Assembly (NCBI GenBank): GCA_029718625.1
Contig: CM056383.1
Coordinates: 64,914,849 to 64,978,848, forward strand
DNA: 64,000 nucleotides
Direction: 5' to 3'
Source of the DNA: Synaphobranchus kaupii
Taxonomy: Eukaryota > Chordata > Actinopteri > Anguilliformes > Synaphobranchidae
Both the position numbers and the translations under genes were made by a program. The stretch's first letter is position 1. Each line of letters opens with the position of its first letter. Positions 22,985 to 35,353 of the stretch are shown here, one piece after another. Below the pieces are notes generated by a model, which did not search any database, was not told the origin of the DNA, and worked only from the letters and a program-made list of their open reading frames with translations.

Positions 22985-23243
22985 CTGTTTACCACAGAAG
23001 TTGTTTGAGAGAATGGCAAGAATGTGCAAGGCCTTTATCAAGGTAAAGGGTCGCTACTTTGAAGAATCTAAAATATATGACTCTTTTTTATTTGTTTAAC
23101 ACTTTTTTTGTCTTTGCATAATTTAATTTGTGTTATCTCATTGTTTTGATGTCCTTTACTATTCCAAAATGTGGAAAACAGTAAAAAATAATGGAAAAAA
23201 AACCTTCTATGAGTAGGTGTGTCCAAACATTTGACTGGTACTG
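22985..23243 (+). pseudogene. Tc1-like transposase C-terminus and right end
   Basis: The frame reads LFERMARMCKAFIKVKGRYF and then EESK, the usual C-terminus of fish Tc1 transposases. It is followed by a 3' untranslated stretch and a right end reading GTAGGTGTGTCCAAACATTT and then GACTGGTACTG, next to TA (23244-23245). Everything 5' of this point is missing; the foldback element lies directly upstream. The family differs from those at 5195, 36520 and 47053. Confidence 0.85.
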
Positions 23244-23252
23244 TATTTAGAG

Positions 23253-23510
23253 AGAGAGAACTTGGAGGGAAAATATTTCTATTTCAAGCGCCAATACTCA
23301 AAATGCACTCAGAAAACATAAGGACTGACCTTTGATGCAAAATATATATAGATTTATTAATTATATTATACTTTCATTCAATTTTGACAAAATTAAATAA
23401 AACTATATATATATTTTGCACGTAAAGGTCAGTCCTTATGTTTTCGGAGTGTGCGGTTTGAATATTGGAGCTTGACATAGAAAATCTTTCCCTCCATGTC
23501 CTCTTTTTCT
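23253..23510. mobile_element. Short palindromic (foldback) MITE
   Basis: AAAACATAAGGACTGACCTT (23312 on) is mirrored by AAGGTCAGTCCTTATGTTTT ending near 23443. The outer parts (CTTGGAGGGAAAATATTTCT and the TCTTTCCCTCCATG side) also pair. Arms are about 85-100 bp around an AT-rich centre. It lies next to a Tc1 end. Exact termini and target duplication are not clear. Confidence 0.75.
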
Positions 23511-25085
23511 ATGTTTCTACTCCGTGCCATGACTAGCACCTCATTGGACAGAGAAACACATTTGCGCAAAAGGCTTTCTTTAATTATGTATAATGTTATC
23601 GGTTATATGTTATCAGGACCGGTTATTACAAAGTTTCTTATTAGCATATTACAAACATAGCGCTCTACCAAGTACCAATTTGTGATACACGTGCGCTAAT
23701 ATATCGTGAAACTTGTCTCGATATTACAGTGCCAATGTATACATGCAGACAATATCAAGTGCTTATATACCATTGGATTTTTTTCTGATTTTCCCTCAGG
23801 AAGTCAAGAGCTGGCATGCATGTAAATGTGTCAATGTGAAAACTTGGGATGATTAGATAAATGCACACAAGTGCAATAATGCAATAATGTTAAGCTGTAT
23901 GAATGAAACCCAGAATAACTCTGCTGACACGACCTGTCTAACCCCTTTTTTTTCTCAGCAGCATACATTTTCTTTATATATCTCCAGAGCTTTTAAGCAT
24001 GATTTAGTGAGTATATGTATTGCATTGATGGGGTATTCAGAATTATGTTTGGCAGTGCTCCTTATCACAAACATGTTTTCAGTCATGAAAACAATGTGGG
24101 ACTCAGCATGCAGTCTAGTTGGCAAAGTATAACACTACAATGCTGTGAAACATGGAAAAAATGAAAATATTTGGATGCAAAACTATATACACAATTTTTG
24201 TCATAATGATTCAAACTCCAATACAGCACAAAAACAAGTACTATTCTTTTATTTCTCAGTGAGATGAATAGCCTATTTGAGTGGATGGTAGAGATTCAAA
24301 GGCGGAATAGACTTAATTACAATGTTCAGCGATAAAGGTTAAGGAAGTACAATCAGTCAAGGTAACCATGGGACTGCAAGCCAGGCAACACTGTTTAGGT
24401 GTACTGCACACAAGCCCGTCACATCATAACGTCTTTGTGAAGAAAACTACAGGGGGGGGGGGACACACCAGAAATGGAAAAAACTGTTTTTCATAAAACA
24501 TAAAACAGCTGCTATATGTTTGCTCACATTTCTCTTGCTTATATTTTCTACACTCTTTTATGACTGGCATGCCATGTATGCATATTAGTTTCGATCTTGT
24601 TTTTTTTATTATTAGCTTGATAATGAATCATAATTAGCCATGGATCATATTATTATAAAATAATGCTCATTTGTCAATTAAATGCTGCTTTTGTGTCAGT
24701 AAAAAGTTAGAACACTTTAGAGCTAATGGAGGACAAAAACTGAAAGCATTTTGGATATCTGTACCTCCGCACAGCTGTGGGGAGTGAACACCTCTGTTCA
24801 AAGTGAAGTGAACAGCTGAATAAAATAAAAGATCATTGAAACTGGTCTAGAATCCAACACATGCACTTAACACGAGTCACAAATATGACCCAATTGTTAA
24901 TTATTCCTTTTCTGTTAAGTTTTTCACTAATCACATTCCACTGTGTTTTATTCCAGGTGTTTTATGTTTTCTGGAAAACTTGTTTCCGATATTTTGTCCA
25001 CCCCCTGTATGTGCCCCTTTTCAGTCTGAGCTCCATCTCCTCTTCATTGTTAGGTTACAATTTTGCACCGGTGCTACTGAAAATA
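23511..25085. other. No gene seen
   Basis: AT-rich DNA with a short G run at 24451-24461. Only chance-length frames. Confidence 0.45.
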
Positions 25086-25796
25086 TCAGAGATCGAATGA
25101 ATTATTTGGGGAATATGGAAGTCTCTTTTTTTTCTGAAAAGCACTTTGAGAATCAATGAACATCACTCTGAAGCAAAAGAGATTCTGAGCCAGACAATAC
25201 CAGGAATGTGCATGCTTCTGTTTACATTCGCTGTTCCAGGTCCCCGCCCCGCCCCCAAGTCTTAAAGGCAATGGACTTTGGCACTGATCCGTTTGGGTAG
25301 CATGTGAACATGTCGGCAAATTAATTGTGTTGCTTTCTGATTCGGGAGGAAGCAGGTGTGTGGTTGGGCTATTTAAATTCAGGACAGCAATGCAATCCGA
25401 ATATAAATTTGGGAGGTTCAGCAGTATACAATCACTGGCCTTCACAGTGACAGAATGCTGAGAATGGAAGGACCCCATTCCATTTCCATCTGGCTCTCCT
25501 GCTGAACGGGCGGACATTTTGAAAGGGTCAGTGGGCACTAAGGAGAGGCTGAGAAGAGCGGTTGAACTCATCAAACTAAACACCTGTGACCTTGGTCGAT
25601 GGGAAGCGGCTAGAAGGATAACCTTCAAGTCTGGGATCTGCGAACAAAAGTGTGTTTGCTTGACGTCTAGGCTGCATACAGACATTGATGAGGCCTGGGC
25701 AAAGCAAAGTGCCGCCCCATGGATTTCCTCTGGACTAAAGTGTGGCCAGTGCTTAAAATCAAGGTTTACAGACCAAAGTGAGAAATAACAAACCAA
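25086..25796 (-). other. Unidentified 236-codon open frame
   Basis: This is the longest open frame in the window outside the gypsy element and its minisatellite. The translation has no signal peptide, clear membrane helix, zinc motif or repeat that I recognise, and is rich in Ser and Leu in no pattern. The opposite strand is also open for 89 codons (25519-25788), which suggests that low stop content follows from local GC rather than from selection. No promoter, splice pattern or neighbour supports a gene. It is kept here because of its length; a chance frame is the more likely reading. Confidence 0.15.
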
Positions 25797-26020
25797 GACA
25801 GCTACTGGTGAAATTCATTCATTTATTAATCAATTTATTTTTTTGTTTTGTTTTGTTTTTTGATGTTTCTTTTCTAAATAAATTGATTCAGAATTTCTTA
25901 AAGCCTTCGACATTGTTCCAGTCTATATCGGAAATTAAACATTAGTATATACAGTACTTAAAAGTTCAAACAAACCAGTAGTATTATTATAATATCAAGG
26001 CACTTTAAATGCGCAATAAA
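25797..26020. other. AT-rich spacer
   Basis: Contains an imperfect TTTTG run near 25838-25861. Nothing else was recognised. Confidence 0.5.
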
Positions 26021-26183
26021 ATAATGCATCTTAATAATAACGGAGAAAAATACGAAATTATACGCTGTGATCCTATCTCGACTGGCAAAGCTTCACTGCA
26101 CATAATGCATCTTAATAATAACGGAGAAAAAATACGAAATTATACACTGTGATCCTATCTCGACTGGCAAAGCTTCACTGCAC
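26021..26183 (+). repeat. Tandem duplication, 81/82 bp, two copies
   Basis: Copies at 26021-26101 and 26102-26183 differ by one substitution (TACGCTGTG against TACACTGTG) and one extra A in an A run. The copies abut without spacer. The low divergence points to a recent slippage or unequal exchange event. Confidence 0.95.
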
Positions 26184-27949
26184 ATGTTGTTTTGAACACT
26201 AGTGGGCACTCTTATTCCATACTAAGTGCACTGTTGTGTCTGCAGGAGCAATCTGTAGCACTTGGCAACCAGGACGGTAACAGAAAATGTCATCTCAGTG
26301 AAGGTTGTAGGTGGCAATGTAATGGTTTCGTATGGCACAGTGGGTACATTTAGCCAAATTTGATGCGGCATTTAAACAGGGGTCGTAAATGACATTAGGA
26401 TGACCAATACTGCGTGACCTGAAAATGACTGCATCTGGCTCATCCCTTGACAACTTCGGAGAGGTCTCTGAAGTATCCACTCCAACGGCTAAGCAGCACT
26501 TTCATTTTCTCAGAGTGAACTGGACATGGTTGACTCGCTTCTACTTGTACCATTCTTCTGTCTCTACTGCATTTAAAATAACAACGCAACGCCATGTTTG
26601 CAGTATTGGCACTTCCTTCGACTGCTTAATTATGCGTTGCGCATTTAACTTCTAATTCCACTGTGCCAAGAATGTTTATTGCAACAGGAACGGTTAACAA
26701 CACTGCCATGTATTAACTTATACCAGCTGATGTATGTACAGGGGCATTCTATCTGACAATATTTAATTTCATACAGTCTCTCATTAGCAGGTTATCACCT
26801 TTCCAGCATGCATACGTTTTCCTTTTTCAGCATATTCCACAGTCCCTGACCAGTGCTCGACTTTGGATTTATATTGTGCCGTCTACCTGAAATTGTCTGC
26901 TAAAGTTTATATTCCCTCACGTACCAATGATAGAAATCTAATCCCACAGTACAGTTACATCTTTCCGAGTGTCTACCCCAAAAGAGGAAAAAAAAAAAAA
27001 AGTAGAAACTTTTCATTGCAGTTTGGATCTGTATCTAAAGCAAAATTCCTACATGCTGTACTAAATACAGGCAAGTGGAGAAAAAGCCAAGCACTGCAAA
27101 ATGTGTATTTATGAGGTTTTTATGAGATCGGTTCGGCTCCTGAGGATGCTGTTCGGCTTGTGTCCTATCTTCTGCTGACCGACCTGCCTCGTGCCTCTCT
27201 GCAACACTGCTCTAAAATAAGGTCAGCCTCAGCTATAAAAAAAGTGAATCCCATCTCCCCTCCACATTGGTATAACAGGTCAGAACTTGGTCGACTTCAG
27301 AGATGTTGTACCATGCTACATATCTCGCCCCTGCTCACACAACGTCAAGGCACAGCATGCCATAATAAAATGCTCTTTTCCCCATGGATTCCTTCTCGCT
27401 CATCACCTTCATAGCTATGCACAACTTATAAAAGAGTACTATGCAAACTGTGTAATTAATGTTGAATGCATTTACGCAGACATATTTAATGTAATGCTAA
27501 TAATTGTTACTACTTGTACATGTAACCAAATAAAGATCATTTTAGACCACTTTTCTGTGTCAATTAAAATCCAACAGTCCTATCAGAGTAGGTTTTCAGT
27601 GTGTACATACACTAGCAAAATTACAGGCGATGGGCTTAGCAGTTTCTCTGTCAATTAAAATTTCACAGTGGCCACTTCTCAAGTGGTACTTCAACACCTT
27701 ATTGCTTAAAGATTCATAATATTTTAAGAATTAATATTATTTTATCTACTCTGCACCTTGCATTGGGAAACTGTGGGAAGCAGTTTAACAAGGTATTTTA
27801 ATATCACAATCATGTGTGAATGTGTGTCTAGTACCCCACAACCAAAATTTTACGAGTAAACTTTTATCTAACAATGAATAAATTATTAATTGCCTTTCCA
27901 TATATGGGTACATATCTTCTATCAATTGAGCAATCCAAGTGTTTCCATT
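26184..27949. other. No gene seen
   Basis: Mixed DNA with several frames of 60-123 codons (for example 27287-27658), none with recognisable domains. An A run lies at 26990-27001. Confidence 0.4.
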
Positions 27950-28745
27950 AGCTAAAGCTCTCATAGTTATTTGCAATGTCTGTCACTGGGATTAAATCTA
28001 AATTTAAAACCCTTTTTCCAAACCTTTTTCTCAGAATTTGGAATGCACAATTGTGTGCTTGTGGATGCTCTTCCCCAAGCATGTGAAGAAGCTCTGACTT
28101 CTTATCACACTTTAATTCAAAAGTTGGGCTGCACAGATAGATCGGAAGACACTTTGTGACTGGCTCAGTACCTGTGTGGTAGAGGGAGGGAAGGAAGAGT
28201 TGGATGTCATCAGCATAACTGATAACTGTCCTATGAGAAGCCATGTGAATTAATGACTGAGCCAAGAGACCTTGTGTAAATGGAGAACAGCAGGGGACCT
28301 AGTACAGATCCCTGTGGGACTCCTGTAATAAGGGGATGAGGTGCAGAAACAGAACCCTTCCAGGAGTCGTGATAGGATCTATCTGTGAGGTAGGATGCAA
28401 ACCAAGAGAGGGCAGTCCCAGAAATGCCCACCTCAGCCAGCCAGAAGTTGATGGTTGACCATGTCAAACGCTGCAGACAGGTGTAAGAGAATCAGTACGG
28501 AGGAGAGGGAGGAGACTCGAGCAGTGGCTAGTGCCTCTGTCACAGCTATGAGAGCAGCTTCGCTTGACTGCCCGGTTCTGATGGCAGACTGATGAGGGTT
28601 GAGCAGGTTGTTCTGATGGAGAAAAACTGATAGTTAAGCACAGCTTGTTAAAGGTTTTTGGAGAGGAAGGGCAAAAGAGATACAGGACGATAATTCCTGA
28701 CATCAGAGGGGTCTAAGGTAGGTTTCTTATTATTCTTTATGGACA
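27950..28745 (-). pseudogene. L2-type LINE reverse transcriptase fragment
   Basis: Minus-strand translations in shifting frames give the ordered reverse transcriptase blocks of L2/CR1-type LINEs: DVRNYRPVSLLPFLSKTF (about 28640-28715), SAAFDMVNH (motif A), a [20 protein letters not shown] block, [17 protein letters not shown] (motif B) and SYADDIQLFL with the catalytic YADD (motif C, near 28210). Between the blocks the frame shifts several times and the part after YADD is poorly conserved. Both the endonuclease region and the 3' end are absent. The enzyme would have copied element RNA at the target site; this copy is dead. Confidence 0.9.
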
Positions 28746-28818
28746 TTAATCAAAGCTAGTGAACAATGAGTACGGAATGGCTGTACAAATGGAAGACAGC
28801 TCTGAAGGGGAAGACATA

Positions 28819-29015
28819 CAGTGAACACCATAATTAATTGGACAGTGACACATTTTTTGTTATTTTGGTTCTGTACTCTAGCGCTTTGAGTTTGAAAGGA
28901 TACAATGACAATGAGGTTGAAGTGTAGACTGTCAGCTTTAATTTGAGGGTATTTTCATCAAAATTGGATGAACCGTTTAGAAATCATAGAAGCTTTTGTA
29001 CATAGTAGTCCCCCC

Positions 29016-29047
<32 letters not shown>

Positions 29048-30036
29048 ATTTTCAGGCATGAAAAAATATTGGACAGTTTAACATAATGTAGAATAAAAGT
29101 AATCATTTTTAATATTTGGTCGCATATCCTTTGCATGCCATGACTTCCTTATGTCTGTGACCCAACAATATCAAAAGACTCTTGATATCTTACTTTCTGG
29201 TACTCTTACAAGTGATACTATAACTTCTCTGCATTTGAATGGGTCTCTATGGGAATTGGGGGGTGGGTCTAGATTTAGCTGTAAATTATGCTGGAACAGT
29301 ATGGAAACATGTTGGCAAAATGGCTGCAAGTCATCAAGGGTCTGAGGTATCCAACAAGCCTCAATCTATCACTCTGCTGCCAGACATGCAGTAGATATGG
29401 ATGATCACTTTAAGGGTTGTTTCTCCTGACAAATCTTCCTATTGAACTCTATGGAAAAATAAGTCAGGAGAAGAAACCCTTCAAGTTATCCATCCATATC
29501 TACTGCATATCTGGCAGCAGAGTGATGGTTTAAGGCTTGTTTAATATGTCAGGTCAGACCCTTGATGACTTAGAGCCATTTAGCCAACCATTTGTTCCAT
29601 ACTGTTCCAGTGTAATGTATAGCAAAATCTAGTCCCCACCCCCCCAATTCCCATAAAGATCCATTCAAATGCAGAGAGGTTATAGTATCGCATGTAGGAG
29701 TACCAGAAAATAAGATATCAAGAGTCTTTTGATATTGTTGGGTTACAGACATCAGGAAGTCATGGCAAAGGATATGTGTTAAATATATTAAACTACAAAA
29801 TTTTTTGATGCCTGAATAAGGGGGGTGGGGGGGGGGGGGGGGGGGGGGCTTATGTACAAAATGTTCGATAATTTCTAAATGTTTCATCCGATATGGATGA
29901 AAATACCCTCACATTAAAGCTTCCAGTCTGCACTTCAAGCTCATTTTCATTGTATCCTTTCAAACTCAAAGTGCTAGAGCACAGAACCAAAATAACAAAA
30001 AATGTGTCACTGTCCAATTAATTATAGTGTTCACTG
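28819..30036. mobile_element. Complete long foldback element (1.2-kb palindrome), TA target site
   Basis: The ends CAGTGAACACCATAATTAAT and ATTAATTATAGTGTTCACTG are inverted repeats flanked by TA (28817-28818, 30037-30038), as for Tc1/mariner-type integration. The inverted repeats are not short: pairing continues through both arms to a centre near 29440, so the element is one 1218-bp near-perfect hairpin. Each arm carries, from outside in, TTGAGTTTGAAAGGATACAA, a homopolymer tract (C run at 29011-29047; G run at 29822-29848), CCTTTGC-TGCCATGACTTCC, TATCAAAAGACTCTTGATAT, the ATGGGAATTGGGGGGTGG block and CACTCTGCTGCCAGA. No open frame of note. Partial copies occur at 15870, 18690, 22348, 41018, 51005 and 54583. 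Confidence 0.93.
29011..29047. repeat. Poly-C tract in left foldback arm
   Basis: A run of C, mirrored by a G run in the other arm at 29822-29848. Length may be affected by assembly error. It can form G-quadruplex structure on the opposite strand. Confidence 0.9.
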
Positions 30037-30200
30037 TATATATAAACATCCTATTAAGAATGTACATGGTAAAATTCAGTGTTACATCAACGCTAATATA
30101 GTTTAGACTATATGAGCCCAGTAGAGATTAAACACCTTATCAGTGGAAAATCATTTCTATCATGGCAAGCTGGCTGGCATGAATGGCCTGTTCTCATATT

Positions 30201-30605
30201 AAAGGGATAATTCATTTTCTCCTTTTTTGTTTGTTCGTTCATTTATAACTATTGCTTTCGATTGGCAGGTTTTGTATGAAGGATATTTTAGATATTTAGA
30301 AAAGTTTCTATTGACCATCTGGCTTACAATGGCAAGTATAGGGAATTCAGGTGTTTTAATGTTCTATATCTTCAAATACACTTCAAGTAACTCCATACAA
30401 GCTGCTATCAAACTATTCTGAAGTGTATTTTCTTGCTTTGGACCACAAACGCCAAATACCCTTGCCTGCCATTGTGAAGCCTGATGATCGCCAGAATGTT
30501 TTCTAAATACTAAAATATAATTTTGCCACACAAAAACTTTCTGGGCCAATTGAAAAGATAAATGTAATAAAATCTAAAATCCCCAGAATGTGAACTATCC
30601 CTTTG
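30201..30605. mobile_element. MITE with AAAGGGATA ends
   Basis: The left end AAAGGGATAATTCA and the right end TGAACTATCCCTTTG are inverted relatives. CATAT occurs just outside both (30195-30199, 30606-30610), a possible target duplication. About 405 bp without coding capacity. Ends of the form AAAGGGATAGTTCA are very frequent in fish MITEs. Confidence 0.7.
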
Positions 30606-33600
30606 CATATGTTCGAACACAAGGGCCTTCATTTATTTGAACCCCTTAGTTAGAACGCTCATTTTTTCCCTCCTAGGCATGGGATTATGAGGCTTCTTTT
30701 AAACTCAGGCTTTGTTCTTCACAGCCAATATGCTACGTTTTGTGTTTATATCAGTGAGTCACTGATAACAGATGATAGCTCTACCCATTTTAGAGCTTCC
30801 CCCATTGTTTCTGCAAACCCTTCTATGAGAGCCTGATAAAATGCGCAAATTAGTGTTCACTATTTACCCATTGCATAAAAAGGAAATTATGTATTGTATT
30901 TTGAAACAGAAGCATACATAAAATCCAGGTCTGTTATAATGTAGCTTTCCCTGGGGTTTCACATAAATTGACTGGCCTAGAATGTATCCCCACCCTCCTG
31001 CTGTTCTCAATGGGGTGCTTTCCTTTCCTCACAATATTCTTGAAAGCACGTCTTCCCGAGTTCCCATAACTAGTTTAGGGACCTTTCTTCAGTTTGCAAT
31101 CAATATGTCACATTCCTCTGTGCATTGATACTCGTGTAGGGGAAGATTGAAATCCAGTGATCTCATTTAACTAAAACAGTTATGCACTTACCTGCCTGGC
31201 CTAATGATTTAAAGTCTTCTGGATTGCCAGGCATGGAAGTGACACAATGATAGAGGTCGGAAAGAGAATGCAACCGGGGTGCTCTGTAGCAATAAGACAA
31301 ATTGCAGAAAGCTTCATTGCCTGTGATTTATCGAATCTGCATTCAGCTTGTGCACCCCAGGAGATAAATACAAGAGTAGGTACATGGAATTAATTTACAT
31401 TTTGCTCCAACTTCATGAATGTCATTTTGAAAGCACCACATTAAGGCCTAGTCACCATAACTGCTCGACCCTATCCTTGCAAAAGGATTTGATACATTTT
31501 GCTGTTTGATACATTTTTACGCTTTAGTATTTTGTCACAGTCAACAGAAAACATGCATTATACTTAAAAAAAAAGATACATTCAAACATTGTGATTACAT
31601 TGGATCTCAGTCAATTAATCTCTGCTGAAATAACATTTATGCAATATGCATACCTAAATATCAATGGTCCCAGCATATATGCATTTGTCTAGTTTTCTGG
31701 ATGTCCCTTGAATGTTGTCTTTAACCAAGGAGCAATACCAAGAATAGTCTTAGAACATTGCTCAGTATTGTTCTTTAAGTTAAGAAAATTCATATGAATT
31801 GTGGACAGTCATACATGTTCATTTTACCCAGAATGTTAATAATTATACATTAAAACATTAAAATTCAGTACTTTCTTTTGGAACATTCTTAAAATTATTG
31901 GAGACATATCCTCCTTGCTTGCTTTTCATGGCTAAATGATAACCATCATATTGCCAGTGAATTTATATGTGACACCCGTGTTATGTTTTTTTTCTGTGAA
32001 TTTGAATGTATGTATTGTTCCAAACAAGTTCTGTCTGTCAGTACAGACTGTTTGGGGGATGTTCTCATCATAAGTCTGACTGGAATCTTCCTCAACATTC
32101 TGTGACCAGTTTAAGTTAGCTGGGTTGTCTATCCCTTCTTCAGCTATAACTATGGTGTTTTGACAATACATTTTGAGGTTTGAAAGGGTGGGTCATAACT
32201 TGAATGGGTCCAATTTAAGTTCCTTTACCAGGTGCAACATGATTTAAACATTCCTAATTTTGTTGTTATTCAAAGTGTTTGTGGTGTCGTAAAACATATC
32301 TCAGTTTAAAGGAATATGATTTAAATACTTAAATATTTACAGATAGACATAGTAGGCACTTTCAACATACACTCTCCATATTCCCTGTGTTAAAGATTTG
32401 AGAAGCTGTTGCACAAGTCTTTAATGCAAATTGGATCCTGGAATGTACATTTTTATAATGGTCTATATGTGTTCTGGTGTAATGCCCCAATAACTAATTT
32501 GACACAATTACCAGTGAATATTGTCAGGTGTACTTAGCTTTTGATTTAATAACTATATGTATGAACTCCCATTCATAAGCTCTGCACCCAATTTAAGGGC
32601 TCATTTATTTCTCTGACAGCTGTGTATATATAGATGTATATGCTGCCAGGTACCGTAAAGGTTTTAAGGACCAACTGCACTTCAGGGCACCTTGGCCATT
32701 AAAATCTCAAACAGAAGGCTTTGTCAACAAAGCTATGTGTTGGCTACGGAAATAAGGTGTCTGGAAAATTAGTGAGGTTACGATGTCTGTTTTTTATTCA
32801 AAGGATGATCATAAATGAAAATAAAAACATGCTTGTTTAGTACTTAAAGATTACATATCTTTATACATAACTTTGCTGTGTGGTGTGATTTGAAGTGGTT
32901 GCAGTGGTTTCTAGGTTGTGTATTTGTCCTTATAGCCAAGACAATACGTACACACCCTGGGTCTAGCATCTGGTGATTGTGCACTGTGCTTTTGAGAATT
33001 GTTCCTTATGCAAAGGAATTAAAATATTTGAGTATTTTCAGTTTTTTAGTTAATTCATTTTACAATAATTTGTAATGTGGACAAAAGAGATTTGTATTTT
33101 GAACCCTTTTTTGTTTTTGTCAAACAATGAAAAAAAAAGTATTTATGATCAAATTAGTCAAAGTTGAAGTGAGAAGGCAAAAATACCAGACCTTTGCCTT
33201 TTTCAAATTTTATAAGCTTATTTGTTTGAACTTGTTTTGGCTGCTTTAGCCTCTGACCAGTTGATCTGGGAGCCAAGCTATAATAATGGAAGGTTTTTTT
33301 ATTGAAAATGTATTGTCTGATTTATGGTCAGCGGTGCTTGTGAATGTTGATTAGTTTGTCAAGTTTAAAGTTGAGCTTGCTTTTCTCTAGTACATAGCCA
33401 GGGGAGTAGACAAGGCTAATTTTCTGCCAAATCTTTTTCATATAAGACCAAGGCTTATACAGCTAGCGACCTGGCTATAGCAGTAGCTCAGCTAAAGCTG
33501 CGTGAGCACCTTTCCATTCCCGTGGACAACAATGGGCTTCACTTGTAAATCACTCTACCAACTAATTATTTTTTCTTAAGACTTTATTTAAAATGTTTTA

Positions 33601-34853
33601 ACAAACATTTCAGGATTAACTGATGTTTGATTTCTGATCTTCTGTTCTACCAGAAAAAAAAAAACAGTGCTCATGAGCAAATGCAGCTGGGCCATAGATG
33701 TAGGCAGACAACATATTGAAGTCCTGTAGTTGTACTTAAAACAGGCACCTTTTAATCTAAGATTGTTTACATCCCAATGGGGAAACTCATTCGGGAAATT
33801 TACTTCCAGAACTGAAACTCAGCTAAAGTGACGCCACACTTCGGCTCAAACCACCCAGGCACTGTAGACACACCCTTCTCATTATCATATAAGCGATGAG
33901 TAAAATAGAGAATAGCGGCGGTGGAGAATAGTAAATGTGGCGATGAAAATGGGATATATTGCATGGGAAAATTGGAATAGATAAATGATTAAAGGCATGC
34001 CAGGGACAGAGAAAATAGTAAAACTGAAGAGTTGAAAAATAAAAGAGCCAGTAAATGATAAATAGGAGAGTAAAATTAATTATTTTTTAATTTATTTTAT
34101 CGACTTATTGGAGGCTAAGGAAATGATTCAAAGCTTTTTAATTTTTTGCAATCCAGGTAACCTATTAGTGACATCTGTCACCTTTAGGATTCCAGACATT
34201 GCAACCCAATCTTTCTTAAATTATTTAATGTAACTTGGCTCTGTCTAACCGTCTGAAGAGAATGTGGTCATTCAAACTTTAAATGTCAAATAACAAAAAT
34301 GCGACGCGAGCTGCTAAAACGGTCTGCAAGTCACACTTCTGCAATTCACAGTATGGCGCAAAATATGGGTGAAAACAAAAATTTTGTTTCTTTCCATATA
34401 ACAAAAGTTAAAGTGTTTTAGAAGTCACTTAATATAATATAAATACCTGTAATAAGTAACACAAATATGTTTGTTAAAATCATGTTTGCCAGGGCTGGCT
34501 TCAGTTTGAGGGTGCAGACTATCAGCTGTCCTTTAACACCTTCCTAGTTTCAACTGGCTCTGGACTCAGGACTCAGCCAGGCAGAAATATATTTTTGAAA
34601 AGATCAGAGAATTCTTCTCTGATGAGCACAAAACATCACACGCCCCCCACCAAACTACACAACAGCTCAGAACAAGACTCTCCGTTTGTAAATTAAATTT
34701 CAACAAGCTCCCCAGCTGCATTGGACATTGTAGAGCTGAACATTGAACACTAAATAAACCATTTCGTTTATTTGAATGTTTCTATTTTAATGTTATCATT
34801 TGCATTATCCTTGAATTCTTCATTATCTACCAAATGGTTAGTTTTAGTGGCCA
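30606..34853. other. No gene seen
   Basis: 4.2 kb of AT-rich DNA, with no recognised repeat ends, long frames or RNA genes. Open frames are at most 79 codons. Some sequence may be lost in the adjoining gap. Confidence 0.5.
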
Positions 34854-35353
34854 NNNNNNNNNNNNNNNNNNNNNNNNNNNNNNNNNNNNNNNNNNNNNNN
34901 NNNNNNNNNNNNNNNNNNNNNNNNNNNNNNNNNNNNNNNNNNNNNNNNNNNNNNNNNNNNNNNNNNNNNNNNNNNNNNNNNNNNNNNNNNNNNNNNNNNN
35001 NNNNNNNNNNNNNNNNNNNNNNNNNNNNNNNNNNNNNNNNNNNNNNNNNNNNNNNNNNNNNNNNNNNNNNNNNNNNNNNNNNNNNNNNNNNNNNNNNNNN
35101 NNNNNNNNNNNNNNNNNNNNNNNNNNNNNNNNNNNNNNNNNNNNNNNNNNNNNNNNNNNNNNNNNNNNNNNNNNNNNNNNNNNNNNNNNNNNNNNNNNNN
35201 NNNNNNNNNNNNNNNNNNNNNNNNNNNNNNNNNNNNNNNNNNNNNNNNNNNNNNNNNNNNNNNNNNNNNNNNNNNNNNNNNNNNNNNNNNNNNNNNNNNN
35301 NNNNNNNNNNNNNNNNNNNNNNNNNNNNNNNNNNNNNNNNNNNNNNNNNNNNN
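34854..35353. other. Assembly gap, 500 N
   Basis: Exactly 500 unknown bases, probably a placeholder for a gap of unknown size. All open frames crossing it are artefacts. Confidence 0.99.

Noticed and set aside
25086..25796. A confident host gene call for the 236-codon frame
   Set aside because: No domain, no supporting context and an open opposite strand; listed only as an unidentified frame.
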